Shown in pieces: positions 62,676-64,000 of a stretch of 64,000 nt of DNA (positions within the stretch are counted from its first letter, which is position 1; every line of letters begins with the position of its first letter). A program made the position numbers and the translations under genes. Source of the stretch: Clostridium porci (GTDB lineage: Bacteria; Bacillota; Clostridia; Lachnospirales; Lachnospiraceae); NCBI RefSeq assembly GCF_009696375.1, contig NZ_VUMD01000001.1, positions 310,001 through 374,000 on the forward strand, in the 5' to 3' direction. The notes under the pieces are model-generated. The model worked only from the letters and a program-made list of their open reading frames with translations. It was not told the DNA's origin and searched no databases.

Positions 62676-63204
62676 TAAACTGACCATTGCAAGAGTGGTA
62701 TTAATTCCGTTTTTTGTCGCTGCTCTTTTATATGACGGAGGCGGAAGCAAGACCATGCGGATTGTGGCGGATATACTTTTTATATTAGCCAGCCTTACGG
62801 ATTTGCTTGATGGTAAGCTTGCCCGCAGATATAATCTTGTCACGAATTTCGGCAAATTTATGGATCCTCTGGCCGATAAGCTGTTGGTTTGTTCTGCGCT
62901 GATCTGTCTGGTTGAGCTGGGACAGGCGCCTGCCTGGATGGTGATTGTGATTATCAGCCGTGAGTTTATAATCAGCGGCTTTCGCCTGGTTGCCGCAGAC
63001 AACGGCGTGGTGATAGCAGCCAGCTACTGGGGAAAATTCAAAACCACCTTTCAGATGATTGCGGTGGCGCTTTTGATTGCGAATTTTCCAGCATTGAGCC
63101 TGGCGGCAGATATTACCCTTTGGGCAGCCCTGGCGCTGACTCTCATTTCATTGGCAGATTACATCGCAAAAAATTATAGGATACTAACTGAGGGAGGCAT
63201 GTAG
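62662..63204 (+). CDS. pgsA: CDP-diacylglycerol-glycerol-3-phosphate 3-phosphatidyltransferase
   Basis: A 180-residue membrane enzyme for phosphatidylglycerol synthesis. The CDP-alcohol phosphotransferase motif reads LTDLLDGKLARRYN then GKFMDPLADK, with all key Asp residues. About 5-6 TM segments. AGGAGAGG precedes ATG 62662, inside the end of rimO. Confidence 0.95.
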   Translation: MNLPNKLTIARVVLIPFFVAALLYDGGGSKTMRIVADILFILASLTDLLDGKLARRYNLVTNFGKFMDPLADKLLVCSALICLVELGQAPAWMVIVIISREFIISGFRLVAADNGVVIAASYWGKFKTTFQMIAVALLIANFPALSLAADITLWAALALTLISLADYIAKNYRILTEGGM

Positions 63205-63205
63205 A

Positions 63206-64000
63206 ATGACGGCAGAACTGATTTCTGTAGGCACGGAGCTTTTAATGGGGAATATTGTAAACGGAAACGCGCAGTTTTTGGCAGAGCAATGTGCGGCCCT
63301 GGGCTTTGGCATGTATTATCAGGTGACAGTAGGGGATAATTACGGTCGTATGAAAGCGGTGATTGAGACGGCTTTGGAACGTTCCGATATTGTGATTCTT
63401 ACAGGGGGGCTGGGGCCTACGGAGGATGATTTGACGAAAGAGGTATGCGCGGAAGCCATGGGTATGAAGCTGGTGGAGGATACTCATACCAGAGAACATC
63501 TGAAAAGCTTTTTTGAGAATAACATTTATAAGGAAATACCGGAGAACAATTGGAAGATGGCGGTGGTGCCAGAGGGGGCTTTTGTGCTGGACAATGGAAA
63601 CGGCATGGCGCCAGGACTGATTTTGGAGAAGGAAGGTAAGACTGCCATTCTGCTTCCGGGACCTCCGGGAGAGCTTTACCCTATGTTTCGCCAACAGGTG
63701 CTGCCTTATCTTCAGAAACGCCAGCAGCAGGCGCTGGTGTCCAGAATGGTGAAGATATGTGGTTATGGGGAGAGCCAGGTGGAGGATATGCTTCTGGATT
63801 TAATTGACAAACAGACAAATCCCACCATTGCAACCTATGCGAAAACAGCTCAGGTGGATCTCCGCCTTACGGCAAGGGGGGAGGACGAGAAGGAGGCGGA
63901 GGCTCTGATTGCCCCGGTGCTCCATGAGATCATGAAGCGTTTGGGAAATGCCGTCTTTACAACCGACGAGTATGTGACGCTGGAGATGGCAGTGGTAGAG
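63206..64000 (+). CDS. cinA: CinA-type protein, N-terminal part (cut by window end)
   Basis: The first 265 codons of a competence/damage-inducible CinA protein: AELISVGTELLMGNIVNGNA, ILTGGLGPTEDDLTKE (MoCF domain) and LLPGPPGELYPMF. CinA has ADP-ribose pyrophosphatase/NMN deamidase roles. It starts 1 base after pgsA; the C-terminal deamidase domain lies beyond the window. pgsA-cinA-recA is the usual order. Confidence 0.93.
   Translation, partial: MTAELISVGTELLMGNIVNGNAQFLAEQCAALGFGMYYQVTVGDNYGRMKAVIETALERSDIVILTGGLGPTEDDLTKEVCAEAMGMKLVEDTHTREHLKSFFENNIYKEIPENNWKMAVVPEGAFVLDNGNGMAPGLILEKEGKTAILLPGPPGELYPMFRQQVLPYLQKRQQQALVSRMVKICGYGESQVEDMLLDLIDKQTNPTIATYAKTAQVDLRLTARGEDEKEAEALIAPVLHEIMKRLGNAVFTTDEYVTLEMAVVE

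Noticed and set aside
1-64000. Prophage, insertion sequence, integrase, CRISPR array, tRNA or rRNA genes
   Set aside because: No coding or repeat signature for any of these was seen across the window on either strand.

Overview
The window reads as chromosomal DNA of a spore-forming Clostridia species, most likely a Lachnospiraceae member. The grounds are sporulation genes (yqfC, yqfD, spoIVA, a spoVB-like flippase), Gram-positive gene orders (alr-mazF, yqfC-yqfD-phoH-ybeY, rplS-lepB-rbgA-rnhB-yraN, yicC-gmk-rpoZ, der-plsY-gpsA), an extended PRPP synthetase of about 400 residues, Gram-positive lipoprotein signals, strong AGGAGG ribosome binding sites and many TTGACA-17-TATAAT type promoters. 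Base composition looks uniform and roughly balanced by eye. I see no prophage, transposase, integrase, CRISPR array, rRNA or tRNA gene. This is a dense housekeeping region, nearly all on the + strand.

Layout. 1-4.3 kb: 3' end of a divergent purA; a reverse-strand ABC-F ATPase with a small membrane protein; then rex. 4.3-11.6 kb: nnrDE, alr and a MazF toxin, a CNNM/CorC-type membrane protein, a MATE transporter and yebC. 11.6-19.2 kb: a repeat-bearing DUF4397-like protein, divergent from a candidate sigma-E operon yqfC-yqfD-phoH-ybeY, followed by a YerB-like lipoprotein, a SpoVB-like flippase and a BofC-like protein. 19.4-28.1 kb: two flavoproteins, proB-DUF896-proA, signal peptidase I, yaaA, and an SOS unit (LexA box, small protein, dinB). 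28.2-38.8 kb: miaB, mutS, trmD, a second CorC-type protein, then rplS-lepB-rbgA-rnhB-yraN and pgeF; prs is convergent. 40.4-54 kb: der-plsY-gpsA, a complete branched-chain amino acid ABC importer (livK, livHMGF), spoIVA, a tandem structured repeat, a beta-CASP nuclease, rnhA and an LprI-like membrane protein. 54-64 kb: alaS, rpsU (58 aa), reverse-strand rqcH, yicC-gmk-rpoZ, rimO-pgsA-cinA (cut by the window end).

The genes group into translation and its quality control (miaB, trmD, rimO, rplS, rpsU, der, rbgA, ybeY, alaS, rqcH, ABC-F), genome maintenance (mutS, dinB, rnhA, rnhB), metabolism (proline, purine/PRPP, phospholipid, NADPH repair) and sporulation.

The most interesting non-coding signals are: two ungapped ~114-bp tandem copies of a hairpin-rich unit upstream of the beta-CASP gene; a LexA box placed exactly between the -35 and -10 of the dinB promoter; a 13-bp stem that would hide the spoIVA ribosome binding site only in read-through transcripts; a livK terminator whose T-tract doubles as the -35 of the livH promoter; and two related long inverted-repeat elements whose outer stems differ in sequence but still pair. 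All of these come from reading the sequence without tools and need computational or experimental confirmation.
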